Shown here one piece after another: positions 28,396-37,704 of a stretch of DNA of 64,000 nucleotides. Source of the stretch: Paenibacillus zeirhizosphaerae (GTDB taxonomy: Bacteria > Bacillota > Bacilli > Paenibacillales > Paenibacillaceae); the NCBI RefSeq assembly GCF_030705605.1, contig NZ_JAPCKK010000014.1, positions 310,001 through 374,000 of the forward strand, in the 5' to 3' direction. A model generated the notes under the pieces. It did no database searches. It saw only the letters and a list, made by a program, of their open reading frames with translations, and was not told the origin of the DNA. Every line of letters starts with the position of its first letter. Position 1 is the stretch's first letter. Made by a program: the position numbers and the translations under genes.

Positions 28396-29649
28396 TCAGA
28401 TCAGTTTGAGCTTGGCGAACTTGCGCTTGCCGACCTGAATAATATCTCCGTCCTGCGGCACATAATCCGCATTGGGATCCGCCCATTTTTCTTCGTTGAT
28501 TTTAACGGCTCCCTGCTGAATGCTCCGTCTCGCCTCGCCATTGGACGCGGCAAAGCCCAGCAGCGTCAGCAGCTTGATGACGCGGATGCTTCCGTTCTCA
28601 AGCTCGCCGGCTTCCAGACCGAACTCCTCAATATCCTCCGGAAGCGCACGTTGCTGAAACACGGTGACAAAATGCTCCTGAGCTGCTTTGGCCGCCTCCT
28701 CCCCGTGGTACATACGGACAAGGGTACGGGCCAGCAGCATTTTGGCATCACGTGGATGCATACCACCGTCCTTCAGTGCCGCCTCCATTTGCTTGAGCTC
28801 TTCATTGGAAACATCGCTGGCCAGCTCAAAGTATTTAAGCATCAGCTCATCCGGCACAGACATGGCCTTCCCGTAAATCTCATTCGGTTCCTCATCAATT
28901 CCGATGTAGTTACCAAGACTTTTGCTCATCTTCTGTACGCCGTCCAGACCCTCCAGCAGCGGCAGCATCATGGCGGCCTGTGTTTCCACGCCGTATTCCT
29001 TCTGCAGCGTGCGTCCCATTAGCAGGTTGAACTTCTGATCCGTTCCCCCCAGCTCCACATCACTCTTCAGCGCGACGGAATCCATCCCCTGCATCAACGG
29101 GTAGAAAAACTCGTGAATGCTGATTGGCAGTCCACCCTGGAAGCGTTTCGTGAAATCATCTCTTTCCATCATACGGGCTACCGTTACTTTGGCAGATAGG
29201 TTCACCACATCGGCAAAGGACATCGGTCCAAGCCATTCGGAATTGTAGTACACATTTGTTTTCTCAGGGTCGAGAATTTTGAAAATTTGCTGCTTGTAGG
29301 TCTCCGCGTTGCGCTGCACATCTTCCTCGGAGAGCTGCTTGCGTGTCTCTGATTTACCCGTAGGATCGCCGATCCGGCCTGTGAAATCCCCGATAATCAG
29401 TTGCACCTGATGTCCAAGCTCCTGAAACTGCCGCAGCTTGAGCATCACAACCGTGTGCCCGATATGAATATCCGGGGCCGATGGGTCAAGCCCAAGCTTG
29501 ACCTTCAATGGCTCGCCGCTGACGACCGACTTCATAATTTTTTGTTTAAACTCATCCTCAGGAACAATTTCCACCACACCACGCGTCAGAACCGCGAGCT
29601 GGCGTTCTGTTTCCGCTTGCTGCGCAGATGTAAGCTCTTCCCATTTCAT
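28396..29649 (-). CDS. tyrS: Tyrosyl-tRNA synthetase
   Basis: A class I synthetase of 417 residues. The HIGH motif is DIHIGHTVVM, the signature KMSKS is QKMSKSLGN, and the C-terminus carries an S4-type RNA-binding domain (RVIKLLTLLGFAASNGEA...). The length and architecture match the TyrS type of Bacillus. A GTG two codons upstream (29655) is also possible, but GGGAGG has better spacing to the ATG at 29649. Expression is controlled by the T-box leader immediately upstream (29681-29983), so the gene should be induced when uncharged tRNA-Tyr accumulates. Confidence 0.97.
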   Translation of the reverse strand: MKWEELTSAQQAETERQLAVLTRGVVEIVPEDEFKQKIMKSVVSGEPLKVKLGLDPSAPDIHIGHTVVMLKLRQFQELGHQVQLIIGDFTGRIGDPTGKSETRKQLSEEDVQRNAETYKQQIFKILDPEKTNVYYNSEWLGPMSFADVVNLSAKVTVARMMERDDFTKRFQGGLPISIHEFFYPLMQGMDSVALKSDVELGGTDQKFNLLMGRTLQKEYGVETQAAMMLPLLEGLDGVQKMSKSLGNYIGIDEEPNEIYGKAMSVPDELMLKYFELASDVSNEELKQMEAALKDGGMHPRDAKMLLARTLVRMYHGEEAAKAAQEHFVTVFQQRALPEDIEEFGLEAGELENGSIRVIKLLTLLGFAASNGEARRSIQQGAVKINEEKWADPNADYVPQDGDIIQVGKRKFAKLKLI

Positions 29650-29680
29650 ATTCACTATACCTCCCGTATATTATAAAAAA

Positions 29681-29983
29681 TGCACAAAAAGACTCCTTCT
29701 CATCCCAAGGGACGAGAAGGAGTCTGCCCGCGTTACCACCCTAATTAAAGCGCATACCCGCAGGAGCGGAGCGCCTTCACTTCATTCAAATAACGGGCCT
29801 CTTGCCCGGTACCAGACTACTGCAGGAGCGCTTGGACGCACCTGTTCATCCGGACAGCTCCAGACGGTAATTCAAAGGGGGACGTCTACGGTTCACACCA
29901 GCCACCGTCTCTCTGCGCACGTCTTGCCGCCTTCTACTTCAGTCTTTCTCAGCCTTTTTCCATATGTACTTTAAACTACTTTG
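29681..29983 (-). ncRNA. Tyrosine-specific T-box leader of tyrS
   Basis: On the - strand the T-box AGGGTGGTAACGCGG lies at 29728-29742, just before a long terminator hairpin (29691-29725: GACTCCTTCTCGTCCC against GGGATGAGAAGGAGTC, then T5). A Stem I region upstream pairs AGACGG with CCGTCT and presents UAC at 29869-29867 in GAATTACC, a tyrosine specifier. Uncharged tRNA-Tyr would pair its anticodon with the specifier and its NCCA end with the TGGT bulge, stabilising the antiterminator. Exact 5' end is inferred from the promoter at 29989-30018. Confidence 0.93.
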
Positions 29984-29988
29984 AACTA

Positions 29989-30018
29989 TTTATAACATAA
30001 TTTTTTTGCACAAGTCAA
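29989..30018 (-). promoter_or_regulatory. tyrS promoter
   Basis: On the - strand TTGACT (30018-30013) and TATAAA (29994-29989) are 18 bases apart, placing the start near 29983 at the beginning of the T-box leader. Confidence 0.75.
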
Positions 30019-30066
30019 CGTTCTGAAAGTCGGACGTTCAGCTTATGGGTTGAAATTCCGTTTTTA

Positions 30067-30075
30067 TGCTATAAT
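30067..30075 (+). promoter_or_regulatory. Extended -10 promoter of the penicillin-binding protein gene
   Basis: TGCTATAAT is an extended -10 element; a TTGAAA lies upstream at a short 14-base spacing. The start would be about 25 bases before the ribosome site AAAAGGAGG. Confidence 0.65.
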
Positions 30076-30102
30076 AGTGCCTGTTAAAAGGAGGAAAGCT
30101 GG

Positions 30103-33100
30103 ATGGTTGATGAGAAAAAAATCCCCCCTGATCGACAGGGTTCCCGAGCAAGAACCATTTTTCGCAGAACCGGAATTACCCTGAAATGGCTGCTTGTCCT
30201 GGGCTGCATGGGTATATTGTTCGCTGGCGGAGCCGTGTCGGGGTATGTGGCCTCCATCGTCAAGGATGAGCCCGTACGCTCCAGGGAGACGATCGAGCAA
30301 AAAGTCGGCGAAAACGCTATTACCGGATTCGCTTACTTTGAAGATGGCGCACCGATCGGACAGCTCCGTACCGAAGAGGACAGGCGGCCTGTCACCTATG
30401 AGCAAATCCCGCAAATCGTCATTGATGCGGTTGTCGCCATTGAGGACAATCGTTTTTACGAGCATCAAGGCGTGGATTTTTCAGGTACCATGCGTGCAGT
30501 TAAACAAAAAGTGCTGAACGAATCCGTCCAAACCGGCGGAAGCACGCTGACACAACAGTTGGCCCGTCGTGTATTCCTGAATCTTGACCGTACCGAAGAC
30601 CGCAAGGTCAAGGAAATTCTGTTGGCGATGCGGCTGGAACGGTTTATGACGAAGGAACAGATCATGACTGCTTATCTCAACAAGGTTCCATTCGGCAACG
30701 GCTCCAACGGATACAATGTGTTCGGTATCAAGGCTGCTGCCAAAGGTATTTTTAACATCACCGATCTGAACAAGCTGAACATTGCCCAGGCTGCTTATCT
30801 GGCCGGACTTCCACAGCTCCCAAGTACTTACTCCGCCTTTAACGGCAAAGGAGAATTTAATGAATCAGCCTTTAACAAAGCCTTAAACCGGCAGAAGCTG
30901 GTGCTTTCCCGCATGCTGGAAGAAGGCAAAATCAACTCATCGCAATATGATGAAGCTCTGGCATTCGATATCAAGAAATCGCTGGCAAAAAGAACCGTTA
31001 AAGCCTACAACACTTATCCATATCTTATGATGGAAACCGAGCGCCAGGCTTCCCAAATCCTCATGTCTCTTCAACAGGGCACGGATCTGCAGGCCGGGCA
31101 GGAAACGGGAGAAGCCGCAGGCACCAATCAGCTCGATCAAGAAGAAGCGCTGCAGCAGCTACGCACCGGCGGGTACAGAATTTACACGACCATTGATAAG
31201 ACCGTATACAAAACGATGCGCGATATCGCCGAAAATGCCAACAATTTCTCTCCTACCAGCCAGACCAAGGGGATGGAACAGACGGCCGCCATGCTGATCA
31301 ATCATAAAACAGGCGCCATCCTCGGCATGATTGAAGGCCGTGATTTTAATGAAGAGCAGATGAACTATGCTACCCAGATGGTGCGTCAGCCGGGTTCGGC
31401 TATGAAGCCGCTCGCCGCCTATCTGCCTGCGCTGGAGGCCGGGCTCGTTCAACCGGGGAGCGTACTGGACGATGCGCCTATTATTCTTAAAGACGGCGTA
31501 AATGGATTCCATATTCCAAAAAACTCTAACAACCGTTATGAAGGACTTGTAACCGCACGTCATGCGCTCAATAAATCGATTAACACTGTTGCGCTTAAGC
31601 TTTTCAACGAAAAGGTAGGCATTGATAAAGCCTGGGCGTTCGTCAAAAAGCTCGGCATTACAACCATTGAAGATAGTGATTACCAAGCCAGTACCGGGGT
31701 GCTCGGGGGGCTGAAGTATGGGGTTACTGTGGAGGAATTAACGAATGCCTACGGTGCGATCGCCAATGGCGGTGAATTCAACGATGCTTATATGATCAGT
31801 AAAATTGTTGATTCCAAAGGCAACATTGTCTATAAGCACGAAGCGCGGCCCGTAAAAGCTTTCTCTCCACAAACGGCCTATCTGATGACGGATATGCTGA
31901 GCACTGTCGTCAAGGATGGAACAGGGACGTTGGTTAACCGCAATTTCAAGCATAATGATATTCCAATCGTGGGTAAAACCGGAACGACCCAGTCGTACAC
32001 TGACGTATGGTTCGAAGGCTTTACTCCGGATGTCACACTCGGCGTCTGGGTCGGATATAAGCAGCAGATCCATAAGCTCGAAACGAGTGAGCAGAAAGAG
32101 CGGGCACGACGGCTGTGGGCAACCATTATGAATGAGGTGGTCGATTCGGACCCTCAGCTTTTCAAAGACCATGAATTCGAAAAGCCGGACGGCATCGTTT
32201 CCCGTACCGTGTCGGCCTACAGCGGCAAGCTACCGACTTCGTTGACCAACAGGTTTGTGACAGACATATTCAATACCAAGTATGTTCCAACCGAAAGTGA
32301 TGATGGAGTTGCAAGAGCGAAGTACATTACGTACAACGGGGTCAATTATATCCCACGTGACGGCACACCTGCTGAATTCTTGGGCGAGCAGACCGTCATT
32401 AAACGTGAAAAACCGATTTCCGAGCTGATCAAGGAGCTGCAGAATGCATTTTCCAAGATGAAGGAGCACAATTCCCTTTCCTACTATCTGCCGGCTGACG
32501 CGGACAATGAGCTGCCTACACGTGTCGATCCGAGAAAGGATAACGGAAGAGATCCTGAACCTCCTTCCAATGTGCAGGCAAGTCTGGACTATGGCAATGC
32601 AGTGATATCCTTTGCTGCGAGCGGAGATGACGATGTGGTCGGCTACCGGCTGTACCGCTCCTCCGGCGATGGCAACTTCAGCAGCACGGGGAAAATCGTT
32701 AGGGCCGGCAACTCCAGAGTGTTTACCGACTCACCAGGAGAGTTCTATGTGACCGCAGTCGATGTAGCAGGACGCGAATCCGCCCCTAGCTCCAGCGTTA
32801 GCGCCACAGAGGCTCCTGATCCGACCCTGGAGACGCCTGAAGGAGCTGCGGGAGCTCTTCCTTCCGCTCCGGGACAACCGGCGGCTGAAGCGACAGCAGA
32901 CGGGACCAGGCTCCAGTGGGGCGGCAATGCACCTGAACAGAATGTAATCGGGTATAACGTATATTATAGTGGCAACGGGCAGGAGCCTTTCAACCTTATC
33001 GGCTCCTCCCGGTCCACCCAATATGATTCAAAAGTGAAGGGATGGTTTCGCATTACCGCCGTTAATGTGGCAGGAGAGTCCCCTCCTTCCTCCCCGGTTC

Positions 33101-33111
33101 AGAAAAATTAA
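30103..33111 (+). CDS. Class A penicillin-binding protein (bifunctional transglycosylase/transpeptidase) with fibronectin-like C-terminus
   Basis: A 1002-residue PBP1a-type protein. An N-terminal anchor (~25-50: LKWLLVLGCMGILFAGGAV) is followed by a GT51 glycosyltransferase domain with the catalytic AIEDNRFYEHQG and GGSTLTQQLAR, then a transpeptidase with SAMK (in RQPGSAMKPLA), SIN (NKSINTVAL) and KTGTT. After ~770 come two fibronectin type III-like modules (~820-900 and ~925-1000: GYRLYRSS and GYNVYYSG) separated by a Pro/Ala/Glu linker. It builds and crosslinks peptidoglycan outside the membrane. The modules may bind wall polymer or partners (inference). Confidence 0.93.
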   Translation: MVDEKKIPPDRQGSRARTIFRRTGITLKWLLVLGCMGILFAGGAVSGYVASIVKDEPVRSRETIEQKVGENAITGFAYFEDGAPIGQLRTEEDRRPVTYEQIPQIVIDAVVAIEDNRFYEHQGVDFSGTMRAVKQKVLNESVQTGGSTLTQQLARRVFLNLDRTEDRKVKEILLAMRLERFMTKEQIMTAYLNKVPFGNGSNGYNVFGIKAAAKGIFNITDLNKLNIAQAAYLAGLPQLPSTYSAFNGKGEFNESAFNKALNRQKLVLSRMLEEGKINSSQYDEALAFDIKKSLAKRTVKAYNTYPYLMMETERQASQILMSLQQGTDLQAGQETGEAAGTNQLDQEEALQQLRTGGYRIYTTIDKTVYKTMRDIAENANNFSPTSQTKGMEQTAAMLINHKTGAILGMIEGRDFNEEQMNYATQMVRQPGSAMKPLAAYLPALEAGLVQPGSVLDDAPIILKDGVNGFHIPKNSNNRYEGLVTARHALNKSINTVALKLFNEKVGIDKAWAFVKKLGITTIEDSDYQASTGVLGGLKYGVTVEELTNAYGAIANGGEFNDAYMISKIVDSKGNIVYKHEARPVKAFSPQTAYLMTDMLSTVVKDGTGTLVNRNFKHNDIPIVGKTGTTQSYTDVWFEGFTPDVTLGVWVGYKQQIHKLETSEQKERARRLWATIMNEVVDSDPQLFKDHEFEKPDGIVSRTVSAYSGKLPTSLTNRFVTDIFNTKYVPTESDDGVARAKYITYNGVNYIPRDGTPAEFLGEQTVIKREKPISELIKELQNAFSKMKEHNSLSYYLPADADNELPTRVDPRKDNGRDPEPPSNVQASLDYGNAVISFAASGDDDVVGYRLYRSSGDGNFSSTGKIVRAGNSRVFTDSPGEFYVTAVDVAGRESAPSSSVSATEAPDPTLETPEGAAGALPSAPGQPAAEATADGTRLQWGGNAPEQNVIGYNVYYSGNGQEPFNLIGSSRSTQYDSKVKGWFRITAVNVAGESPPSSPVQKN

Positions 33112-33130
33112 TTATCGTTAAACCTATTAA

Positions 33131-33162
33131 AAGGGCGGGCCAGAACATTCTGGCCCGCCCTT
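33131..33162. terminator. Bidirectional terminator between the PBP gene and acsA
   Basis: AAGGGCGGGCCAGAA and TTCTGGCCCGCCCTT pair perfectly over 15 bases between two convergent genes. Confidence 0.9.
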
Positions 33163-33172
33163 GCTGTTTGAT

Positions 33173-34891
33173 TTAATCTTCAATGGTTGAAAGATCTCCG
33201 GTAGGAAGCTGAAGCTCCCAAGCCTTCAGAACACGGCGCATAATTTTGCCGGAGCGTGTCTTCGGCAGCCGGTCCTTGAATTCAATCTCACGCGGAGCCG
33301 CATGAGCCGAGAGCCCTTCCCTGACAAAACCGTAGATTTCCTCTTTCAGCTCGTCGGAAGGCTGATATCCCTCACGCAAAGAGATGAAGGCTTTGATAAT
33401 TTCGCCGCGCAGCGGATCAGGCTTGCCAATAACGCCCGCTTCTGCCACCGCAGGATGCTCAACCAGCTTGCTCTCCACCTCGAAGGGGCCGATTCTTTCG
33501 CCGGATGAATTAATGACATCATCAATCCGTCCCTGAAACCAGAAATAACCTTCCTCATCCATATAAGCGGAATCCCCGGATACATACCACCCGTTAAACC
33601 GGAAGTATTCATCATACTTCACTGGGTTATTCCAGATCTTTCGCATCATGGACGGCCAGCCCGTACGGATCGCCAGATGCCCCATCCGGTTAGGCGGCAG
33701 CTCGCGGCCTTCGTCGTCAAGGATAGCGGCCTCGATGCCAGGCAGCGGCTTGCCCATAGAGCCGGGTTTAATGGCCATCTGAGGATAGTTACAGATCAAC
33801 TGCCCCCCGGTCTCCGTCATCCACCATGTATCATGAATGCGCTGTCCATAAGCCTTCCATCCCCAGCGCACGACTTCGGGATTGAGAGGCTCACCAACTG
33901 AGAGCACATGCCGCAGGCTGCTTAAATCGTACTTGTCTAGTATTTCCTCGTTCGCTCCCATCAGCATGCGAAATGCGGTAGGAGCGCTGTACCAGATGTT
34001 TACTTGATAACGCTCAATCGTCCGATACCAATTTTCCGGACTGAACCGCCCGCCCCGGATGACGTTAGTGACCCCGTTAAGCCAAGGGGCAAAGATACCG
34101 TAGGAGGTCCCGGTTACCCACCCCGGGTCCGCCGTGCACCAATAGACGTCATCCTCTTGCAGATCAAGCACGACCTTGCCTGTATAGTAATGCTGAATCA
34201 TGGCGTTCTGTACATGATAGACCCCTTTAGGCTTCCCTGTTGAACCCGATGTATAATGAATGATCAGCCCGTCCTCACGATCCAGCCACTCAGGCTCAAA
34301 TTCGTAGGAAGCCTGATTGACCTCGGCTTTGAAATCAATGAGGCTCCCGTCGTCCAATGATGAACAATCACCTACTACAAAAATATGCTTGAGTTCAGGC
34401 AGTTCATCCCTCCGAATCCTGCCAAGCAGCTCCGGAGTAGTCACAATAGCGACGGCGCCGCTATCCTCAAGCCGATCTTTGACAGCGGTTTCCATAAACG
34501 CTTCAAAAAGCGGCCCTGCAACAGCACCAACCTTCAAAATGCCCAGGAGGGCAATAATCAGCTCAGGAGAGCGCGGCATAAATATAAACACCCGGTCTCC
34601 TTTGGCAACATTGTACTTGCGCAGCACGTTGCCGAATCTGTTGGATTCCATGCAAAGCTGCATAAACGTATAGGCTTCCTCCCGCTGTCCATCACAGTAG
34701 AGCAGCGCCGTTTTATGACCCCGGCCTTCATAGACGTGCCGATCTATTGCTTCGTGGGCCATGTTCACCTTCCCGGTTCGGGACCATGTAAAATGACTCT
34801 CAACATCCTTCCATTGAAAACGCTTGCAGGCTTGTTCATATGAACCCATGTTTGATGCGTACACGACACTTTCCAGTTGCTCGCCATTCAT
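33173..34891 (-). CDS. acsA: Acetyl-CoA synthetase (AMP-forming)
   Basis: Exactly 572 residues from the ATG at 34891, the length of B. subtilis AcsA. AGAGGAGG precedes that ATG; the frame opens 69 bases earlier without a ribosome site. ANL-family motifs: YTSGSTGKPKGVYH (P-loop-like), WWMTETGG, YVSGDSAYMDEEGYFWF, and the C-terminal catalytic lysine in KTRSGKIMRRVL, which in this family is inactivated by acetylation. It converts acetate, ATP and CoA to acetyl-CoA. In B. subtilis acsA is under CcpA; no clear cre site was seen upstream here. Confidence 0.95.
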   Translation of the reverse strand: MNGEQLESVVYASNMGSYEQACKRFQWKDVESHFTWSRTGKVNMAHEAIDRHVYEGRGHKTALLYCDGQREEAYTFMQLCMESNRFGNVLRKYNVAKGDRVFIFMPRSPELIIALLGILKVGAVAGPLFEAFMETAVKDRLEDSGAVAIVTTPELLGRIRRDELPELKHIFVVGDCSSLDDGSLIDFKAEVNQASYEFEPEWLDREDGLIIHYTSGSTGKPKGVYHVQNAMIQHYYTGKVVLDLQEDDVYWCTADPGWVTGTSYGIFAPWLNGVTNVIRGGRFSPENWYRTIERYQVNIWYSAPTAFRMLMGANEEILDKYDLSSLRHVLSVGEPLNPEVVRWGWKAYGQRIHDTWWMTETGGQLICNYPQMAIKPGSMGKPLPGIEAAILDDEGRELPPNRMGHLAIRTGWPSMMRKIWNNPVKYDEYFRFNGWYVSGDSAYMDEEGYFWFQGRIDDVINSSGERIGPFEVESKLVEHPAVAEAGVIGKPDPLRGEIIKAFISLREGYQPSDELKEEIYGFVREGLSAHAAPREIEFKDRLPKTRSGKIMRRVLKAWELQLPTGDLSTIED

Positions 34892-35076
34892 GACCTTCAG
34901 CCTCCTCTGGGTACAAATGTGAGTATAAATTATGCCAGAAATATGAATTTTTTTTGTCATCGACAGTATATCACAGGCAGACTGTGCCGGTCATCCTTTC
35001 CAAGCCATTGTTTTTTTGTTATAAGTAGGTTGATACAGGGGAGCGCCAGAAAGAATGGTTGTGAAAGGAGCCTGCT

Positions 35077-35220
35077 ATGGAGCATACGAAACAGTACAGG
35101 ATTCATAACCTGGCTGCCCATCCTGCCAACTGCCTTATGGTGAGAATCGGGAGCCGAGTGCCGCTCAGCTCAATGGAGCAATTCGATCGGGTCCGGTTTC
35201 GCAATCGTTTTATGTATTGA
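35077..35220 (+). CDS. Small basic protein of unknown function, 47 residues
   Basis: A short gene with an excellent ribosome site, AAAGGAG six bases before ATG. The product starts MEHTKQYRIHNLAAHPANCL and ends RFRNRFMY. It is net basic, has one cysteine and no membrane segment. It is divergent from acsA and convergent with mtnN, with the mtnN terminator just after it. I do not recognise the family; the strength of the ribosome site is the main support. Confidence 0.5.
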   Translation: MEHTKQYRIHNLAAHPANCLMVRIGSRVPLSSMEQFDRVRFRNRFMY

Positions 35221-35244
35221 GTAATGATGTTCACAGCAGAAAAA

Positions 35245-35281
35245 AAGCGGGGCTCCCCAGATTCGGGAAAGCGCCGCTTTA
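35245..35281 (-). terminator. mtnN terminator
   Basis: On the - strand AAAGCGGCGC...CCGCTTTTTTT encloses an inner pairing, and the hairpin ends in T7. It is about 20 bases after mtnN. Confidence 0.8.
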
Positions 35282-35302
35282 TGTTCTGGGTGAAGCCCGA
35301 GC

Positions 35303-36001
35303 TTAATGAAGATGCTGAAGCATATATTCCACAATTTGATGGGAACGATGCGAAGCTTCCACCGTAAATTCACCAAAATTCACATGCGCGGAACCGTCCG
35401 CTTTATCGGACATGGAGCGGAGAATAACAAACGGTACTCCATTCATGTGGCAGGCTTGCGCCACCGCTGCCCCTTCCATCTCCGTGCAGGCCCCATCCAT
35501 TTCCGTGTACAAGGCGGAGACCCTCTCCCTGCTAGCAACGAACTGATCGCCGGACAGCACCTTGCCTGTCAGATAATGATCGCCTCTTGCTTTGCAGGCC
35601 TGCTCTGCTAATTGAATCAACCGGCTGTCTGCAGCAAATTCGGACGTATCCTGGTAAGGAATGATCCCGCGTGCAAAACCGAGCGGCGTCACGTCCATAT
35701 CATGCTGCATACACGTTGAAGAGATCACAATATCGCCAATGTTCAATTCAGGGTTCACCGCACCGGCTACACCGGTAAAAATAACGCTGGTTACCCCGAA
35801 CCCGTCAATCAAGATTTGTGTCGTTACTGCGGCATTCACTTTACCTACCCCTGATTTGCATACCACGACAGAGTAACCGTGAAGCGTGCCCTCCGTATAT
35901 GTAATCCCTGCCTTGACCGTTTTGCGTGTTGTCTGCATGCTTGACAATAGCAGCTCTATTTCCTCATCCATTGCACCAATAAGACCGATTACTTGACTCA
36001 T
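35303..36001 (-). CDS. mtnN: 5'-methylthioadenosine/S-adenosylhomocysteine nucleosidase
   Basis: At 232 residues (ATG at 36001 after AAGGGATG) this matches MtnN/Pfs (231 in B. subtilis). Motifs: MSQVIGLIGAMDEEIELLL, the phosphorylase-like GVAGAVNPELNIGDIVIS, ACTEMEGAAVAQACH with the ribose-contacting MEGA, and the catalytic aspartate in SMSDKADG. It hydrolyses MTA and SAH to adenine plus methylthioribose or S-ribosylhomocysteine, feeding methionine salvage and the LuxS route. The longest frame adds 17 residues upstream that overlap the ccpA terminator and is rejected. Confidence 0.96.
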   Translation of the reverse strand: MSQVIGLIGAMDEEIELLLSSMQTTRKTVKAGITYTEGTLHGYSVVVCKSGVGKVNAAVTTQILIDGFGVTSVIFTGVAGAVNPELNIGDIVISSTCMQHDMDVTPLGFARGIIPYQDTSEFAADSRLIQLAEQACKARGDHYLTGKVLSGDQFVASRERVSALYTEMDGACTEMEGAAVAQACHMNGVPFVILRSMSDKADGSAHVNFGEFTVEASHRSHQIVEYMLQHLH

Positions 36002-36027
36002 GCGCTCATCCCTTCTTGATTGAAAAA

Positions 36028-36048
36028 AAAGCCCCTTACGGGGCTTTT
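36028..36048 (-). terminator. ccpA terminator, immediately upstream of mtnN
   Basis: GCCCC-TTAC-GGGGC with A8 on the left gives a hairpin and T8 on the - strand. It lies between the ccpA stop and the mtnN start, only about 30 bases before the mtnN ATG. Confidence 0.88.
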
Positions 36049-36067
36049 CCAAAGTTGTTTACCCTGT

Positions 36068-37090
36068 TTAGTCCAAATGACTGACGGACAGTCGCAGAAT
36101 CGTTTCATGCGGCAGAATGACGCGCGGATTCTCGACATTCTCCTTCTTCATCAACTTGGTCAACAGACGCATCGCGACAGCTCCCAGATCATACATCGGT
36201 TGGGCTACCGTCGTCAATTGCGGACGAACCATGGACGCCATGCGGATATTGTCCACACTGATGATGGAGAAATCATCCGGCACCTTAAGCCCCTCATCCT
36301 GAATACTGTGAATCGCACCAATGGCCATTTCATCCGTTGCAGCGAAGATCGCGGTCGGTTTTTTCTTAAGACCGAGAAAGTATTTCATGGCCTCTACCCC
36401 AGACTCATAGCGGTAGTTGCCGATGCGGACAAGGTCTTCCTGATATTCAATCCCCGCCGCTTCAAGAGCCCTCTTATACCCTTGGAAGCGGGCATAACCG
36501 TTAGCCGGATCCTGTAGCGTGCCACTGATCATAGCAATCTGACGGTGTCCGTGACGGACCAGGGTGCTGACAGCATCATAAGCCGCGCTCTCATGATCAA
36601 TGTCGACCGACGGATACATCCCTTTTTCATCGCTCGTCGCACACAATACGATAGGCACTGCCGCCGTTTGGAAAGCCTGAATATGCTCATCCGTTACAGT
36701 ACCACCCATGAAGAGAAGTCCGTCTACCTGCTTCTCAAGCAGCGTGTTAATGACACGGATCTCCTTCTCCTTGCGTTTGTCAGCGTTGCATAAAATAATA
36801 TTGTAGTGATACATATTCGCGATATCTTCAATCCCGCGCGCAATTTCAGCAAATATTGAATTGGATATATCGGGGATCACGACGCCCACCGTCGTGGTTT
36901 TCTTGCTTGCAAGTCCACGTGCAACCGCATTCGGCCGATATCCCAGCCGCTCGATGGCCTCGTATACCTTCTTACGTGTTTGCGGTTTTACGTTCGGGTT
37001 ATTGTTGACTACACGGGATACCGTCGCCATTGAGACGCCGGCTTCGCGAGCCACATCATAGATGGTTACCGTCACATTCCTTCTCTCCAT
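36068..37090 (-). CDS. ccpA: Catabolite control protein A (LacI family)
   Basis: A 340-residue LacI-type regulator very close to B. subtilis Ccp[21 protein letters not shown] (helix-turn-helix), [20 protein letters not shown] (hinge helix), [20 protein letters not shown] and [21 protein letters not shown] near the end. With HPr-Ser46-P it binds cre sites and controls carbon catabolism. The start is uncertain: ATG at 37090 or a GTG five codons on; the frame opens at 37126. ytxJ lies just upstream on the same strand, the Bacillus ytxJ-ccpA neighbourhood. A terminator follows. Confidence 0.95.
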   Translation of the reverse strand: MERRNVTVTIYDVAREAGVSMATVSRVVNNNPNVKPQTRKKVYEAIERLGYRPNAVARGLASKKTTTVGVVIPDISNSIFAEIARGIEDIANMYHYNIILCNADKRKEKEIRVINTLLEKQVDGLLFMGGTVTDEHIQAFQTAAVPIVLCATSDEKGMYPSVDIDHESAAYDAVSTLVRHGHRQIAMISGTLQDPANGYARFQGYKRALEAAGIEYQEDLVRIGNYRYESGVEAMKYFLGLKKKPTAIFAATDEMAIGAIHSIQDEGLKVPDDFSIISVDNIRMASMVRPQLTTVAQPMYDLGAVAMRLLTKLMKKENVENPRVILPHETILRLSVSHLD

Positions 37091-37174
37091 TGCCGATAAA
37101 TTTTCATTACATGACCCAACTGCCAATTAAAAACATGATACGACAAAAAAACACTTGATGCAATTACGGTTGGG

Positions 37175-37522
37175 TCATATCCCGCTTAGCGCCTGCAGCA
37201 AGTTGCCGCTGGTGATACTGAGATGCGAGGTATTCCATACGGCTCTTCCAGCCTTGACCAGAATAACCTGCGGTGATTCATGCTTAACGTTCAGCTTGCT
37301 TGCAACCTCATTCGAGACAGGACGGTCCTCCACTACAAAAATGATACCGTATTCAACATTAGACACAGGTGTCCCTTGTAGATAAGCTTCCATCTCCTGG
37401 TGTGCTCGTGCGCTAATTGGACAGCGCGTGCTATGCTTAAACAGCAACAGCGGCTTTACCGCTGAGGCTGTCAACGCGCTGTCCAACTGTTCAATCGTGC
37501 TTACCTTTTTCATGGTTGCCAT
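37175..37522 (-). CDS. ytxJ: Bacillithiol-system thioredoxin-like protein YtxJ (BrxC)
   Basis: A 115-residue thioredoxin-fold protein. The active site STRCPIS, with a single cysteine, matches the monothiol TCPIS motif of the YtxJ/BrxC family, which removes bacillithiol from S-bacillithiolated proteins; HESPQVILVKAGRAVWNTSH is the cis-proline region. The frame opens at 37546, but AGGAAGGATG precedes the ATG at 37522. In B. subtilis ytxGHJ lies by ccpA, as here. Confidence 0.9.
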   Translation of the reverse strand: MATMKKVSTIEQLDSALTASAVKPLLLFKHSTRCPISARAHQEMEAYLQGTPVSNVEYGIIFVVEDRPVSNEVASKLNVKHESPQVILVKAGRAVWNTSHLSITSGNLLQALSGI

Positions 37523-37704
37523 TGGACATACATCCTTCCTCATCAAAGAGTCTTAAGTCTATGGTAACAAAAAGCTTATGTAAAATCCAATGATGTCCAT
37601 GAAAATTTTCATTTTTTTTAAAATTATAGAATTCATAAAAATTTCAGCATTACTGAAACTAAGCTCGGTCTGTCTTCTTTGAAATACACCGATGGGCTTT
37701 TCTC

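Noticed and set aside
34892-35076. Possible cre (CcpA) site upstream of acsA
   Set aside because: TGGAAAGGATGACC has too few matches to the cre consensus and lacks its symmetry.
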